A stretch of DNA of 64,000 nt from Saturnia japonica (Eukaryota; Arthropoda; Insecta; Lepidoptera; Saturniidae). The translations under genes and the position numbers were made by a program. The notes below the pieces were generated by a model. That model was not told the origin of the DNA. It saw only the letters and a program-made list of their open reading frames with translations, and ran no database searches. The stretch covers positions 5,704,001-5,768,000 of the forward strand of contig CM065309.1 of NCBI GenBank assembly GCA_033032175.1, written 5' to 3'. Below, piece by piece: positions 63,992 to 64,000 of this stretch (the first letter of the stretch is position 1; each line of letters opens with the position of its first letter).

Positions 63992-64000
63992 TATTTTAAA

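Overview
This window is insect nuclear DNA, most probably from a moth or butterfly. It is AT-rich, the host genes are split by short GT-AG introns (one GC-AG), and it carries tRNA-derived SINE remnants (about 3715-3915 and 42236-42375) of a kind common in lepidopteran genomes. It also holds Ty3/gypsy, BEL/Pao, non-LTR, hAT, Tigger/pogo, mariner and Helentron-like elements. There is no sign of bacterial, organellar or viral-genome DNA and no CRISPR array.

Three host genes can be rebuilt exon by exon. (1) The N-terminal 327 codons of importin-13 lie on the minus strand. Exon 1 is at 27556-27708, exons 2-4 at 14316-15416 and exons 5-6 at 4416-4602 and 2311-2553, and the gene runs off the left edge. 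Intron 1 (about 12.1 kb) and intron 4 (about 9.7 kb) are packed with mobile elements. (2) A complete RuvB-like 1 (pontin) gene on the plus strand, 48569-56436, has ten exons that join without a frame break into 456 residues. Its third intron needs a GC donor. (3) The C-terminal part of a pancreatic-lipase-like gene is on the minus strand, 62379-57093. It covers the catalytic Asp and His, the lid region, a PLAT-like domain and an unusual 363-codon Pro/Thr/Ser-rich last exon. Pontin and the lipase are convergent, with about 650 bp between their stop codons.

The rest is mobile DNA in nested layers. Positions 1-2067 hold the 3' half of a gypsy element with an open pol frame. Positions 5611-11740 hold a dead BEL/Pao element followed by a second, dead gypsy element. 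Positions 12924-18110 hold a 943-bp terminal-inverted-repeat element and a broken hAT element. Positions 18582-23020 hold a Tigger/pogo element, internally deleted and then rearranged: it contains copies of sequence found 3 kb upstream and 4 kb downstream, plus a nested Helentron-like element. Positions 24150-27412 hold non-LTR fragments. Positions 28334-29637 hold a nearly intact DD41D mariner upstream of importin-13. Positions 30562-32481 hold a 1.9-kb element with ~450-bp inverted repeats around a cysteine-rich reading frame that I cannot assign to a known transposase; this is the best candidate for something undescribed. Positions 35972-38353 hold a deleted gypsy element with an inverted piece of its own gag. 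Positions 38926-40401 hold a second Helentron-like copy with an endonuclease remnant. Positions 41285-42906 hold a THAP-domain pseudogene. Positions 43470-48012 hold LINE and hAT pieces up to the pontin promoter. The right edge (62544-63991) is a dead mariner that itself contains a small poly(A) retroposed insertion with a 14-bp target duplication.

Exons, splice sites and repeat boundaries were read by eye from the sequence. Family names come from recognised motifs, not from database searches.
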